64,000 nucleotides of DNA from Lentisphaerota bacterium. Lineage in GTDB: Bacteria; Verrucomicrobiota; Lentisphaeria; Victivallales; Victivallaceae. This document shows positions 17,983 through 26,375 of the stretch, in pieces; positions within the stretch are counted from its first letter, which is position 1, and each line of letters starts with the position of its first letter. Under the pieces are notes generated by a model. The model made no database searches, was not told the origin of the DNA, and saw nothing but the letters and a program-made list of their open reading frames with translations. The position numbers and the translations under genes are program-made. Location: NCBI GenBank assembly GCA_015061815.1, contig SUVW01000004.1:1-64000 (forward strand), in the 5' to 3' direction.

Positions 17983-18037
17983 CCGGAAACAAGCTTCCGG
18001 AGCAAAAAATGGCGTTATGATATCCCTGGCAGGATAT
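17983..18037 (-). terminator. weak hairpins after the fumarase operon
   Basis: Two inverted repeats follow the fumarase beta-subunit stop on the minus strand: ATATCC/GGATAT (18037-18020, 6-nt loop) and CCGGAA/TTCCGG (18000-17983). A T-run (TTTTTT) lies between them rather than directly after a stem, so intrinsic termination is uncertain. Confidence 0.3.
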
Positions 18038-18051
18038 TGTTATCCGGCCTG

Positions 18052-18576
18052 TCACAACAGCGAATTACCTTCGGCATCAATAGCGACGACCAGCGGCAGA
18101 CTGTCCAGTTCCAGTTTATAGATCGCTTCCGGCCCGAGATCATCGAAAGCAACCACTTCGGCTCTGGTTATCGAATTGGCGATCAAAGCTCCGGCCCCAC
18201 CGGTGGCCGCCAGATATACACAGCCATGCTCTTTCATGGCATCAATAACTTCCTGTGACCGGCCGCCTTTACCGATCATGGCACGCAGACCGCACTCTTT
18301 GATCAGAACCGGTGAGTAAGCATCCATCCGTCCGCTGGTAGTGGGCCCTGCCGAACCTATCGGCCGCCCCGGAGGTGCCGGACAGGGGCCGACAAAATAT
18401 ATTGCCTGCCCCGCCAGATCCACCGGCAAAGTTTCGCCCTTTTCCAACATCCCGCAAAGCCGTTTATGCGCGGCGTCCCGGCCGGTATAGACTGTTCCGG
18501 ACAGGATCAATTGATCTCCGGCGCGCAAAGAACGGATATCCTCTATTGTAAACGGAGTCCGCATGATCTTTTTCAT
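18052..18576 (-). CDS. class I fumarate hydratase, beta (C-terminal) subunit
   Basis: A 174-residue protein of the FumA/TtdB C-terminal swivelling domain. It includes VYTGRDAAHKRL, YFVGPCPAPPGRPIGSAGPTTSGRMD and GKGG, all typical of the [4Fe-4S] fumarase/tartrate dehydratase family. With the alpha subunit it interconverts fumarate and malate in the cytoplasm. L-tartrate dehydratase is an alternative specificity that cannot be excluded from sequence alone. The start at 18576 has GGAGGTGA 5 bp upstream and overlaps the alpha-subunit stop as ATGA. It is the last gene of the dGTPase-kinase-fumarase operon. Confidence 0.88.
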   Translation of the reverse strand: MKKIMRTPFTIEDIRSLRAGDQLILSGTVYTGRDAAHKRLCGMLEKGETLPVDLAGQAIYFVGPCPAPPGRPIGSAGPTTSGRMDAYSPVLIKECGLRAMIGKGGRSQEVIDAMKEHGCVYLAATGGAGALIANSITRAEVVAFDDLGPEAIYKLELDSLPLVVAIDAEGNSLL

Positions 18577-19418
18577 AATGTCACCTCCGCATGACGCGCA
18601 GCATGGCAATTCAAATTGACCGCCACCGGCAGACTGGCCAGATGGCAGGGATGGAATTCTATATGCACAGCCAGTGCGGTCACATCTCCGCCCAATCCCT
18701 GCGCACCAACACCGGAAGCATTTATTTTCTGCAATATTTCCGCTTCCAATTCCGCATATCGCGAATCATGTGACGGCCTGCCCACTTCCCGCAGCAAGGC
18801 TTTTTTGGCCATGAATGCCGCATGCTCCATCGTGCCGCCGATACCGACTCCGACGATGGTCGGCGGGCAGGGATTGCCTCCGGCGGACACGACCGAATCA
18901 ACCACAAAATCGACCACTCCGGCCCGGCCTTGCGATGGTTTGAGCATCTTCAGCATGCTCATATTTTCCGAACCGCCGCCTTTGGGGGCAAGAACGATAT
19001 GCAGCTGATCCCCGGGAACTTGTTCCAGATGGATGATCGCCGGAGTATTGTCAAAAGTATTTTTCCGGTCAAACAGCGGATCGCTGACGATTGATTTGCG
19101 CAGATAATACTTTTTGTATCCCTCTCGCACACCGGCATTTATCGCTTCAGAAAGCGTACCGCCATCAATGATCACCTCCCGGCCGATGGCAACAAAAAAC
19201 ACTGCGAACCCCGTATCCTGGCACAAAGGCAGACGCTCTTTCCCGGCGATTTCAGAATTAAGCAGATACTGTTCAAAAAAAACCTGCGCCAAAACATTCT
19301 TTTCCCGGCCGGCGGCAGACTTCAACGCCGCCAGCACATCCGGCGGCAAATCACATGCCGCCTGGCCGCAGAGACGGCAAACCGCCTCTTTTATACATTC
19401 AAAAGTGATAGTTCTCAT
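18573..19418 (-). CDS. class I fumarate hydratase, alpha (N-terminal) subunit
   Basis: A 281-residue protein carrying the iron-sulfur cluster part of two-subunit class I fumarases. LPLCQDTGFAVFF holds the first cluster cysteine. KGGGSENMSM and the GGNPCPPTIVGVGIGG region follow (second cysteine), with a third near the C-terminus in LNCHAARH. It pairs with the adjacent beta subunit. Oxygen-labile fumarases of this type suit an anaerobe. The gene overlaps both the kinase gene and the beta subunit by 4 bp. Confidence 0.9.
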   Translation of the reverse strand: MRTITFECIKEAVCRLCGQAACDLPPDVLAALKSAAGREKNVLAQVFFEQYLLNSEIAGKERLPLCQDTGFAVFFVAIGREVIIDGGTLSEAINAGVREGYKKYYLRKSIVSDPLFDRKNTFDNTPAIIHLEQVPGDQLHIVLAPKGGGSENMSMLKMLKPSQGRAGVVDFVVDSVVSAGGNPCPPTIVGVGIGGTMEHAAFMAKKALLREVGRPSHDSRYAELEAEILQKINASGVGAQGLGGDVTALAVHIEFHPCHLASLPVAVNLNCHAARHAEVTL

Positions 19419-20455
19419 TGAAAAAGTCCCAAACTGAAAGGAATAGATATCAAAGCCGTTGCGATAATAATGATCAGCAGTGCCGGCAGCAGCCAGGGGA
19501 ATTTATCAAACATCTGATGTTTTTTCTTCCCCACTGCCCATGAAGTATTCAACATATTCTTACTGGTGCCGCTCAACATCTCCCCGCCGATATCCGGCAT
19601 CTGTGCCGTTTTTTTCTGCTTGATCGCCATCAACTTCTGTTTTACGCTCTTCCAATCTGCCGGACGGTCAGCCGGATCTTTGGCCAGCATCGAATCGATC
19701 AATTTTGCCAGTTCCATATCCAGATCCGGATTCATGACGATCAGTTTTTCCGGGGTGATTTCCAAGTGTCCATGCAGTATCTCCTCGATGGTCCCGGTGA
19801 AAGGAGCTTTTCCGCAGGCCAATTCATAAAACATCACACCGAAACTGTAAATATCACTGCGCTGATCCGGAGTGGAAGTTTGCTGACTGATTATTTCCGG
19901 CGGCGCATAAAGCGGTGTGATCATAACCTCTTCCGGATCTCCGGATGCTCCGTTGCTGGAACGTGCCAATCCCAGATCTCCGATCTTCAACATCTGATCC
20001 CGCCGGGATACCATGATATTGCCCGGCTTGATATCTCCGTGAACCATACCGTGTTCACTCCAGGCGTAATCCATCGCAGAAGCCAACTGCAAAGATATAT
20101 TGATCAGGAAATCGGTCGAAATCTTTTCCGGAGTATTCAGCCGGATATCTTCGAGCGAATCCCCGTCCACATATTCCATCATAAAATATTTCAATCCGCC
20201 GTCATCCCCGGCATCCAGAGCCTGAATGATATTCGGATGTGAAAGTTTCGCCGCATTGGCCGCTTCAGCAAAAAGATTATCCAGAAAATACGGATCATCC
20301 TGCAATTCCGGAGCCATTATTTTGCATGCCACCTGGCGGTTGAGTTTCTGCTGCCTGGCCAGATAAACCACTCCATTGGAGCCTCTGCCCAATTCGCGGA
20401 TCAAATCACAACCGGCGACACTCCGGCCGGCAAATCCATTTTTGGTCATTGTCAC
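19415..20455 (-). CDS. membrane-anchored Ser/Thr protein kinase (PknB-like)
   Basis: A 346-residue protein with an N-terminal Hanks-type kinase domain: glycine loop GRGSNGVVY, ATP-binding Lys45 in VACKIM, C-helix Glu64, catalytic HGDIKPGN (Asp141), DLG in place of DFG (Asp160) and YAPPEI. The catalytic loop has Gly where most kinases have Arg (HRD), so activation-loop phosphorylation may not be needed. One transmembrane helix lies at about 320-343 with almost nothing beyond it, so no external sensor domain is present. It starts at a GTG (20455) overlapping the dGTPase stop, with GAAAGGA 8 bp upstream, and overlaps the fumarase alpha gene. Targets are unknown. Confidence 0.9.
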   Translation of the reverse strand: MTMTKNGFAGRSVAGCDLIRELGRGSNGVVYLARQQKLNRQVACKIMAPELQDDPYFLDNLFAEAANAAKLSHPNIIQALDAGDDGGLKYFMMEYVDGDSLEDIRLNTPEKISTDFLINISLQLASAMDYAWSEHGMVHGDIKPGNIMVSRRDQMLKIGDLGLARSSNGASGDPEEVMITPLYAPPEIISQQTSTPDQRSDIYSFGVMFYELACGKAPFTGTIEEILHGHLEITPEKLIVMNPDLDMELAKLIDSMLAKDPADRPADWKSVKQKLMAIKQKKTAQMPDIGGEMLSGTSKNMLNTSWAVGKKKHQMFDKFPWLLPALLIIIIATALISIPFSLGLFQ

Positions 20456-21774
20456 AATGAAATTCCTTTCAATTTCTGATATAATGAAACCGCGCTGCGG
20501 TCAGACATCCCGGAAATGTAATCCAGAATACCCAGCAAACGGCAATAGGCACTCCCGGGAGAATGATACAACATTTCCGGCAGCATGGCTGATATCCGGC
20601 GGCTGCGGTAAGAAGCCGGAGAGCCGCCGCACTTTTCCCGGTCCATTTCCGATACGCACGGCACAAATATATCCAGCATACCGGTAACCAATTCAAATCC
20701 GGCTCCGACGATCTCTGCAACCGACGGATGATTGTAGATGCCGGAAGTACTGCGCTTGCGTATCTGCTGCAGGATATCCTTTTGCCGGATAGTTTCTGTC
20801 AGCGGAGTTTTCCATGTACCGGCAAGCAATTCATCATGGTGCCGGATAAATTCATCAGCCGCCGACCGCACCAATACTCCGATGGCATGGGCGCGCAAAA
20901 ATTCGGCTTTGCGCCGGGGAGAACTTAAAGTCCTGACATAAGAAACGGCAGATTCCGAATCAATTATCGCCAGAAATGCATCTTCCAGCTCCTGATATCC
21001 GATCAAACCCTGGCGCAGAGCATCTTCAAAATCCACCGTCAGATAGGCGATATCGTCGGCCGCTTCCAAAAGGAAACTCAAGGGGTGACGCGCCCAGGAA
21101 CATCCATCGGCAGGAAGCAATCCGCAATACTCCGCCACTTCAGCGAAATATTCCTGTTCCTGCAGAAAAAATCCGCACTTTTTCAAACCGCTTTGAGCCG
21201 AACCGGGATACTTGGCAAAAGTTCCCAATGTGGCACAGGTCAACTGCATTCCTCCGGGACGATCCGGCATTTCCAGCCGGGACAATATCCGGAATCCCTG
21301 CGCATTGCCGTCATAATTGCGGAAATCATCCCGTTCAGCTTCACTCATCTCATCACAAATACTCCGGCCGACCGGAGAATTTTCGAACCAATACCGGATC
21401 GCCTCCTCTCCGGCATGTCCCAACGGCGGATTGCCGATATCATGAGCCAACGCCGCTGCAGCCACTGCCGCACCGATATCGCTGGGATGCCCTCCACCGG
21501 TATCCGCCTCGCGGCAGATGAATACTCCGGCGGCAGTCCCCAGACTGCGGGCAATGCTGCTGGTTTCCATACTGTGGGTCAAACGGGTATGGATATCAGT
21601 CGTCCCCGACAGCGGGAACACCTGGGTCTTATCCTGCAGACGACGGAAACTGCCGCTGAATACGATCCGGTCAAAATCCCGTTGGAAAGGGGATCTTTCC
21701 GGGGTGATTTTACCCGGAGTATCAGTCCCCAGCCGGTGGGGTGAAAGCAACTGTTTCCAATTCATTACTGCCAT
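20452..21774 (-). CDS. dgt: deoxyguanosinetriphosphate triphosphohydrolase (HD domain)
   Basis: A 440-residue protein of the dGTPase family, which cleaves dNTPs to nucleoside and triphosphate. The N-terminus has RSPFQRDFDRIVFSGSFRRLQDKTQVFPL, split here as RSPFQRDFDRI and FRRLQDKTQVF. The HD metal site is spread over RLTHSMETS and ALAHDIGNPPLGHAGEEAI. The start at 21774 (MAVMNWK) has GGAG 9 bp upstream, in preference to an earlier in-frame start. It is the first gene of an operon that runs through a Ser/Thr kinase into fumarase. A general role in dNTP pool control is known for the family. Confidence 0.9.
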   Translation of the reverse strand: MAVMNWKQLLSPHRLGTDTPGKITPERSPFQRDFDRIVFSGSFRRLQDKTQVFPLSGTTDIHTRLTHSMETSSIARSLGTAAGVFICREADTGGGHPSDIGAAVAAAALAHDIGNPPLGHAGEEAIRYWFENSPVGRSICDEMSEAERDDFRNYDGNAQGFRILSRLEMPDRPGGMQLTCATLGTFAKYPGSAQSGLKKCGFFLQEQEYFAEVAEYCGLLPADGCSWARHPLSFLLEAADDIAYLTVDFEDALRQGLIGYQELEDAFLAIIDSESAVSYVRTLSSPRRKAEFLRAHAIGVLVRSAADEFIRHHDELLAGTWKTPLTETIRQKDILQQIRKRSTSGIYNHPSVAEIVGAGFELVTGMLDIFVPCVSEMDREKCGGSPASYRSRRISAMLPEMLYHSPGSAYCRLLGILDYISGMSDRSAVSLYQKLKGISL

Positions 21775-21805
21775 AAAAATATTCTCCGTTCTTTCAGCAT
21801 AGATT

Positions 21806-21834
21806 AATATAACCACGTATCACAAAATTTACAA
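21806..21834 (-). promoter_or_regulatory. promoter of the dgt-kinase-fumarase operon
   Basis: On the minus strand TTGTAA (21834-21829), 17 bp, TATATT (21811-21806), giving a leader of about 25-30 nt before the dgt start. Confidence 0.6.
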
Positions 21835-21929
21835 GGGCAGGTTTACAAAAATTTATTATTGTCCCCGCTGCAAATACTGAAACTGCCGGGAAAGCAGGAA
21901 CTATTTGCCGGACATCTTGAAAAAAATGA

Positions 21930-21958
21930 TTGATTTTTACCGGATGGCGATTTATATT
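21930..21958 (+). promoter_or_regulatory. promoter of the esterase-MlaA fusion pair
   Basis: TTGATT (21930-21935), 17 bp, TATATT (21953-21958), about 50 bp before the esterase start codon. Confidence 0.55.
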
Positions 21959-22009
21959 AAATATCAAACCTGTTTCCGGGATATCGATACTTTTTTGAAA
22001 GGATGAAAA

Positions 22010-22966
22010 ATGAGCAAATCCCCCTGTGAAATACATTATCTTTCCGCCCTTGATCAGACCATGCAGCCGGCGATGTTCGCTCCGGCAGACGGTGATGCTC
22101 CGCGCCCGCTGATCGTGGCTCTGCACACCTGGAGTTACGATCACACCCAGGAAAGCACACCGTTTTTCATCCGTTGTGCTGAACGCAACTGGCACTGTAT
22201 TTTTCCGAAGTTCCGGGGACCGAACTGGCTGCCGGAAGCCTGCGGTTCAGATCTGGTGGTTTCAGATATCGTCAGTGCGGTGGATTATGTCAAAGCCAAT
22301 TATCCGGTGGATAATGACCGGATTTTTCTGGTCGGCGGTTCCGGCGGCGGTCACGCCTCTCTGCTTCTGGCCTCGCGCCATCCGGAAATCTGGACGGCCG
22401 TATCCTCCTGGTGCCCTATTTCCGATGTTGCCAAATGGCACAGCCAGTGCGCCGCGCTGACCACTGAAAACAGGGTTTATGCCGAACATATCCGGCAGGC
22501 TTGCGGCGGGAATCCGGATGTGGATAAAAAAGCTTTTGATGAGGCGGCAAAACGCTCTTCGATCACCTATCTCAAATCTTCTGCCGGGAAAACCATCGTG
22601 GATATCGGCACCGGCATCCATGACGGACACACCGGCAGCGTGCCGGTTTCCCATACGCTTGAAGCATTCAACGAATTGGCCGCCCCCGGCGATCAGATCA
22701 GCGCGGAAGATATTGACTTCATGGTAAAAAATGAGGCAGTACCCGAACACCTCAAATACACCGGCGAAGATCCGGCATACGGTGAGCGCAAAGTGCTTTT
22801 CCGGCGGGAATCCGGCATGGCCAGAGTCACAATATTTGAAGGCGGCCACGATATCCTTGCCGGACCGGCATTCGGCTTTTTCGAACAGCAGCTTCGCGGG
22901 AAAGAACCGGTCTGGAACAGCGGAGATTCCGCCGATTTCCGGTCCGGCAGTACTCTGGGCAGATGA
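22010..22966 (+). CDS. alpha/beta hydrolase (esterase/prolyl oligopeptidase-like)
   Basis: A 318-residue protein with the nucleophile elbow GGSGGGH (Ser111) and a late GGHDI holding the probable catalytic His280; LIVALHTWS supplies the oxyanion region. This arrangement is found in acetyl-xylan esterases and acyl-peptidase-like enzymes, so deacylation of a sugar or other ester is plausible. No signal peptide is seen. AAAGGATG precedes the ATG by about 6 bp. Its stop overlaps the start of the MlaA fusion gene (ATGA), so the two are translated together. Confidence 0.8.
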   Translation: MSKSPCEIHYLSALDQTMQPAMFAPADGDAPRPLIVALHTWSYDHTQESTPFFIRCAERNWHCIFPKFRGPNWLPEACGSDLVVSDIVSAVDYVKANYPVDNDRIFLVGGSGGGHASLLLASRHPEIWTAVSSWCPISDVAKWHSQCAALTTENRVYAEHIRQACGGNPDVDKKAFDEAAKRSSITYLKSSAGKTIVDIGTGIHDGHTGSVPVSHTLEAFNELAAPGDQISAEDIDFMVKNEAVPEHLKYTGEDPAYGERKVLFRRESGMARVTIFEGGHDILAGPAFGFFEQQLRGKEPVWNSGDSADFRSGSTLGR

Positions 22967-25041
22967 AGCGCACGGTTTTTCTGACAGCAGTTGTACTTCT
23001 CACGCTGATATTCAACGGCTGTCATCACCCTTATGACCGCTTCCCGGAAGAACATCCGGAAGCGTGGACACCCAGCGAGATCGAGTTGATGCTCGGCGGT
23101 GAGGACCCTCTTGAAGGTTTCAACCGTTCGATGTTCAGCTGCACCGACTTTGCGATGAACTACATCGCCGATCCGCTGGGCCGGGTCTACTGTTCCATAT
23201 TCCCCCGGCCTTTCATCACCCATTTTCACAATGTCTGTGTCAATCTGGAATATCCGGCCCGGGCGGTAAGTTCACTGCTGCAGGCCGAATGGCAGGCCGC
23301 CGGTACCGAAACTTTACGTTTCCTGATCAACTCGACGCTTGGTATCGCCGGTATTTTTGACGTGGCGCAATCGTGGTGGTATATTCCTCCGGCGCACGCG
23401 GATTTCGGTCAGGCCTTTGCCCGGTGGGGGATCGGCCCGGGACACACCTTGATCCTGCCGTTTGCGCCCTCTATGAACGGCCGGGATCATCTGGGGCTGC
23501 TCTTTGATACAGCTTTTGATATAAAAACTTACATCCCTTACGCCGGATACGCTACCTTCCTCAACCGGATGACCGTCGCTCACAACGGTTATGTATCAGT
23601 GGTGAACAGTGCCGTTGATCCCTATAAAAACTACCGGCAGATGATGCTGGTAAAGCGGGAACTGGAGTTGCGGATGTGGTTCTATAAAGAGGCGCAAAGA
23701 CAACTCAAAGAGTACCGGGAACAGGCTGAAGCCGCAGAAAAAGATACTCCGACACCGCCGGTTCCGGTATGGACACCGCCGGCACGCCCGGAATATTTGA
23801 AATACGGCCACTATTTTCCGCTGGAAAATTATTTTTCGCAGGGAAACAATACCGACACCATCCGGGTGATGCTTTTCGGAGTACAGCGTGACCGGGATTG
23901 GTGGTATATGCCGCTGTCGGTTTTCAACGGCGACTTTCTCCGGGACGGCTATATGCGTTCGGTGGAGCTGGTTCCCGGGCGGCCGGAACTGCGCTACGGC
24001 TTCTGGAAAGCTCCGGAAACAGAAGCTCCGCCCAATCCGGAAACAAAAGAGAAACTGGTCATCATGCTCTCCGGCATCGGCGGCACGTATATCAATTCCA
24101 CCATGCTCGGCATCGCAGAACAATTCCACAACCGGGGCTGCAAAATACTTACTCTTGACAGTACATTCAACTGGAATTTCATCATCGCCGACGGCGAATG
24201 CCGTCTGCCGGGATATCTGCCGGATGATGCGGCCCGGCTCCGCAAGGCGATTCAGGCAGTTCTGCAGGATTTGAAGGCCCGGGAATGGATAAATACTCCT
24301 GAAATCATCATCTGCGGTTACAGCATGGGCGGCATACAAACATTGAAACTGGCTGAATTGGAAGAACTTTCACCATTGATAGGCGCAAAGCGTTTCATCG
24401 CCGTCAATCCTCCGGTATCATTGGATCATGCAATGAAAAAGATCGACGCGATGGTTGCTTCTTCCGCAGGATGGAGCAAAAGTAAAATGCGGGAAAAACT
24501 GATAACTTCCGCCGGGTGGCTGCTGATAAAACTTGCACCGCACTATCTGCATACCGATGAAAACACCTCACTGGAAGATTACCGGAAATTTATGCTGCCG
24601 CTTGACCCGGAAAGTGCGGAAGTCATCGCGGGGATATATCTTAAAATGTCCATGCGGGAGATGCTTTTTGCCGCCCACCGGGAAACACCGCTGCCCGGAT
24701 TTCCGGAATACAAATGGGGAGATCGTACCGGACTTTATCAGGCACTGGACAAGGTGACATTTCAGGATTATGCCAAAAATCTGCTGACACCGCGTTATCC
24801 GGGGAAAACCACCGGAGAACTGCTGGCGGATTCTGATTTGAGGTCTTTGGAAAAGACCTTGCGCCACAATCCTGATATCCGGGTGTTTCACAATATCGAT
24901 GATTTTCTGGTCAATGATGAAGAGAAAATTTTCCTTGATGAAACGCTTAAAGAACGCATAGTCTGGTTCTCCAACGGCAGCCATCTGGGCAATCTCTACT
25001 ATCAGCAAATACTGGATAAGATCGTCAGTGCGGCCGAATAA
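22963..25041 (+). CDS. MlaA-family lipoprotein fused to an alpha/beta hydrolase
   Basis: A 692-residue lipoprotein with lipobox ending at Cys20 (LIFNGC). Residues about 45-260 form an MlaA/VacJ domain: DPLEGFNRSMF, the repeated ADPLGRVY-type turn, and ADFGQAFARWGIGPG. A Pro-rich linker (about 265-285) leads to a hydrolase domain at about 305-692. Its elbow is GYSMGG (Ser454), with candidate Asp646/647 (IDDF) and His674 (GSHLGN). MlaA normally removes misplaced phospholipid from the outer leaflet of the outer membrane. The fused domain suggests a lipase acting on the extracted lipid. The rest of the Mla system is not in this window. It overlaps the esterase gene by 4 bp. Confidence 0.85.
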   Translation: MKRTVFLTAVVLLTLIFNGCHHPYDRFPEEHPEAWTPSEIELMLGGEDPLEGFNRSMFSCTDFAMNYIADPLGRVYCSIFPRPFITHFHNVCVNLEYPARAVSSLLQAEWQAAGTETLRFLINSTLGIAGIFDVAQSWWYIPPAHADFGQAFARWGIGPGHTLILPFAPSMNGRDHLGLLFDTAFDIKTYIPYAGYATFLNRMTVAHNGYVSVVNSAVDPYKNYRQMMLVKRELELRMWFYKEAQRQLKEYREQAEAAEKDTPTPPVPVWTPPARPEYLKYGHYFPLENYFSQGNNTDTIRVMLFGVQRDRDWWYMPLSVFNGDFLRDGYMRSVELVPGRPELRYGFWKAPETEAPPNPETKEKLVIMLSGIGGTYINSTMLGIAEQFHNRGCKILTLDSTFNWNFIIADGECRLPGYLPDDAARLRKAIQAVLQDLKAREWINTPEIIICGYSMGGIQTLKLAELEELSPLIGAKRFIAVNPPVSLDHAMKKIDAMVASSAGWSKSKMREKLITSAGWLLIKLAPHYLHTDENTSLEDYRKFMLPLDPESAEVIAGIYLKMSMREMLFAAHRETPLPGFPEYKWGDRTGLYQALDKVTFQDYAKNLLTPRYPGKTTGELLADSDLRSLEKTLRHNPDIRVFHNIDDFLVNDEEKIFLDETLKERIVWFSNGSHLGNLYYQQILDKIVSAAE

Positions 25042-25086
25042 GAAACGGTAACATCAAACACAATTTTTGAAACTCTCCGGCAACAG

Positions 25087-25995
25087 TCAATTTGCCGGAA
25101 TATTCTGTCTTACGGTTTCCAGAAAATTGCAAACTACCGGAGAATTGTTGTTCTCCCGGCAACCGGCAAGCAGCGAACGCTCCATTTTTACCGGAAATTT
25201 ACGCAGAACCACCTCGTCCGGCAAGGGATTGTGCTTATGCATAAAAAGAAATCCCACCCCCATCCCGGCTGCTACAAACTGCAAAGTACCGCGAATCCCG
25301 ATCACCTCCTGCGAAACGACCGGCAGAGATTGACAATGCTCCATAAAAACTTCATCAAGAGCCCGGCGCAAATTCGGAGCTTCTTCCGGCGGCGGCAGAA
25401 TAAAATGGATATTTTTCAAATCCTTTATCTGCAACTGTGATATCTTCGCCAGACGGCTCTTGCGCGGGATCGCCAATGCCATATCCAACGTCAACAGATT
25501 TTTGACAGCAAAACCTTCCGGCAGCTGTACATTACTGCTGCCTGCAAATATTGCCACATCTGCCTTGCCATGCTTCAGACAATCAAAACGGTCGCGGCCA
25601 TGAGGCATATCCAGAATTTTCAATTTGATTTCCGGATAACGCAGGAGCATCCTTTGGCAGACTTTCCCGAAATCGATATAAGCATAAGCAACATTACTCA
25701 CCGCAACAGCCAGAGAACCGCGTTCACCCCGGGCACTTTTCAAAGCCTCCTGCCGGGCCGTGAAAATATCTGCCGGAATATTTTTTACATATTCATAATA
25801 AGTTCTGCCGGCGCATGTAAGTCTTATTTCCCACTTATCAGAACGGTCAAAAAGCTGCACGTCCAAATTTTTTTCCATCTTTTTTATTTCACAACTCAAA
25901 GTAGCTTGTGAAATCCCCAGCTGTGCCGCCGCCCGGGCAAAATGAAGAACTTCGGCCAAAACCAGAAAATTCTGAATTTGCTTTATCGTAATCAT
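25087..25995 (-). CDS. LysR-family transcriptional regulator
   Basis: A 302-residue protein with an N-terminal winged helix-turn-helix (about 1-60; QIQNFLVLAEVLHFARAAA, GISQATLSCEIKKME, LFDR) and a LysR effector domain after residue 90. The start at 25995 is chosen from homology and an AGG 6 bp upstream; the frame continues further upstream without the family pattern. It is convergent with the MlaA fusion gene. On its other side lies a MITE-like copy and then the glycosyltransferase, which it might regulate. Target and ligand are unknown. Confidence 0.9.
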   Translation of the reverse strand: MITIKQIQNFLVLAEVLHFARAAAQLGISQATLSCEIKKMEKNLDVQLFDRSDKWEIRLTCAGRTYYEYVKNIPADIFTARQEALKSARGERGSLAVAVSNVAYAYIDFGKVCQRMLLRYPEIKLKILDMPHGRDRFDCLKHGKADVAIFAGSSNVQLPEGFAVKNLLTLDMALAIPRKSRLAKISQLQIKDLKNIHFILPPPEEAPNLRRALDEVFMEHCQSLPVVSQEVIGIRGTLQFVAAGMGVGFLFMHKHNPLPDEVVLRKFPVKMERSLLAGCRENNNSPVVCNFLETVRQNIPAN

Positions 25996-26089
25996 AAGAA
26001 CCTGATTTGAAATTAAAGAAATTGATGAAAATAATCCCCGAAAAAGCAACACCTTTTCATAGAAACATATCAATCATTATGTCGCACTT

Positions 26090-26117
26090 AATATATTGTT
26101 ATTTTCTGCAAAGTCAA
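26090..26117 (-). promoter_or_regulatory. promoter of the LysR-type gene
   Basis: On the minus strand TTGACT (26117-26112), 16 bp, TATATT (26095-26090), about 90 bp before the LysR start. Confidence 0.5.
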
Positions 26118-26172
26118 GTATATTTATAAAATGTAATTGTAAAAAAGCTCAAAAATGTTATGTTGAAATAAA

Positions 26173-26338
26173 GAGGTAATTGCAAAAGTAATTCAATAAA
26201 GAAATTGAAAAATCAGCATCGATGAAATTGACGCGGCAGTTTGAGCGTGGCTGTTGAATAAATAACCGCCGGAAACGCTCTGCAACAAGATCGCGATGCG
26301 GAGTTTCAAGAATTTTTGAAGACTTTTGAAATTGCCTC
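26173..26338 (+). repeat. MITE-like element, copy 2
   Basis: A 166-bp element. The left end GAGGTAATTGCAAAAG and right end (reverse complemented GAGGCAATTTCAAAAG) are near-identical terminal inverted repeats. The core matches copy 1, with the hairpin arms GAGCGT (26243-26248) and ACGCTC (26275-26280). No clean target duplication is visible. It ends 37 bp before the predicted start of the glycosyltransferase gene. Confidence 0.78.
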
Positions 26339-26375
26339 AAAGAAAATAAAGTTGTATTCTGATACCGTTGAAATC

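Larger units (their letters stand above)
17273..18051. other. 779-bp intergenic region
   Basis: It contains, left to right, the leader of the pilin-headed operon, MITE-like copy 1 (17374-17516), a 20-bp palindromic operator (17693-17712), a minus-strand promoter (17719-17746), and inverted repeats after the fumarase gene (17983-18037). The rest is AT-rich with only spurious short frames. No tRNA-like fold was recognised. Confidence 0.7.

Noticed and set aside
25078-25099. CCGGCAA/TTGCCGG inverted repeat as a terminator between the MlaA fusion and LysR genes
   Set aside because: No T-run on either strand and it overlaps the LysR stop region; CCGG-rich inverted repeats are common in this sequence.
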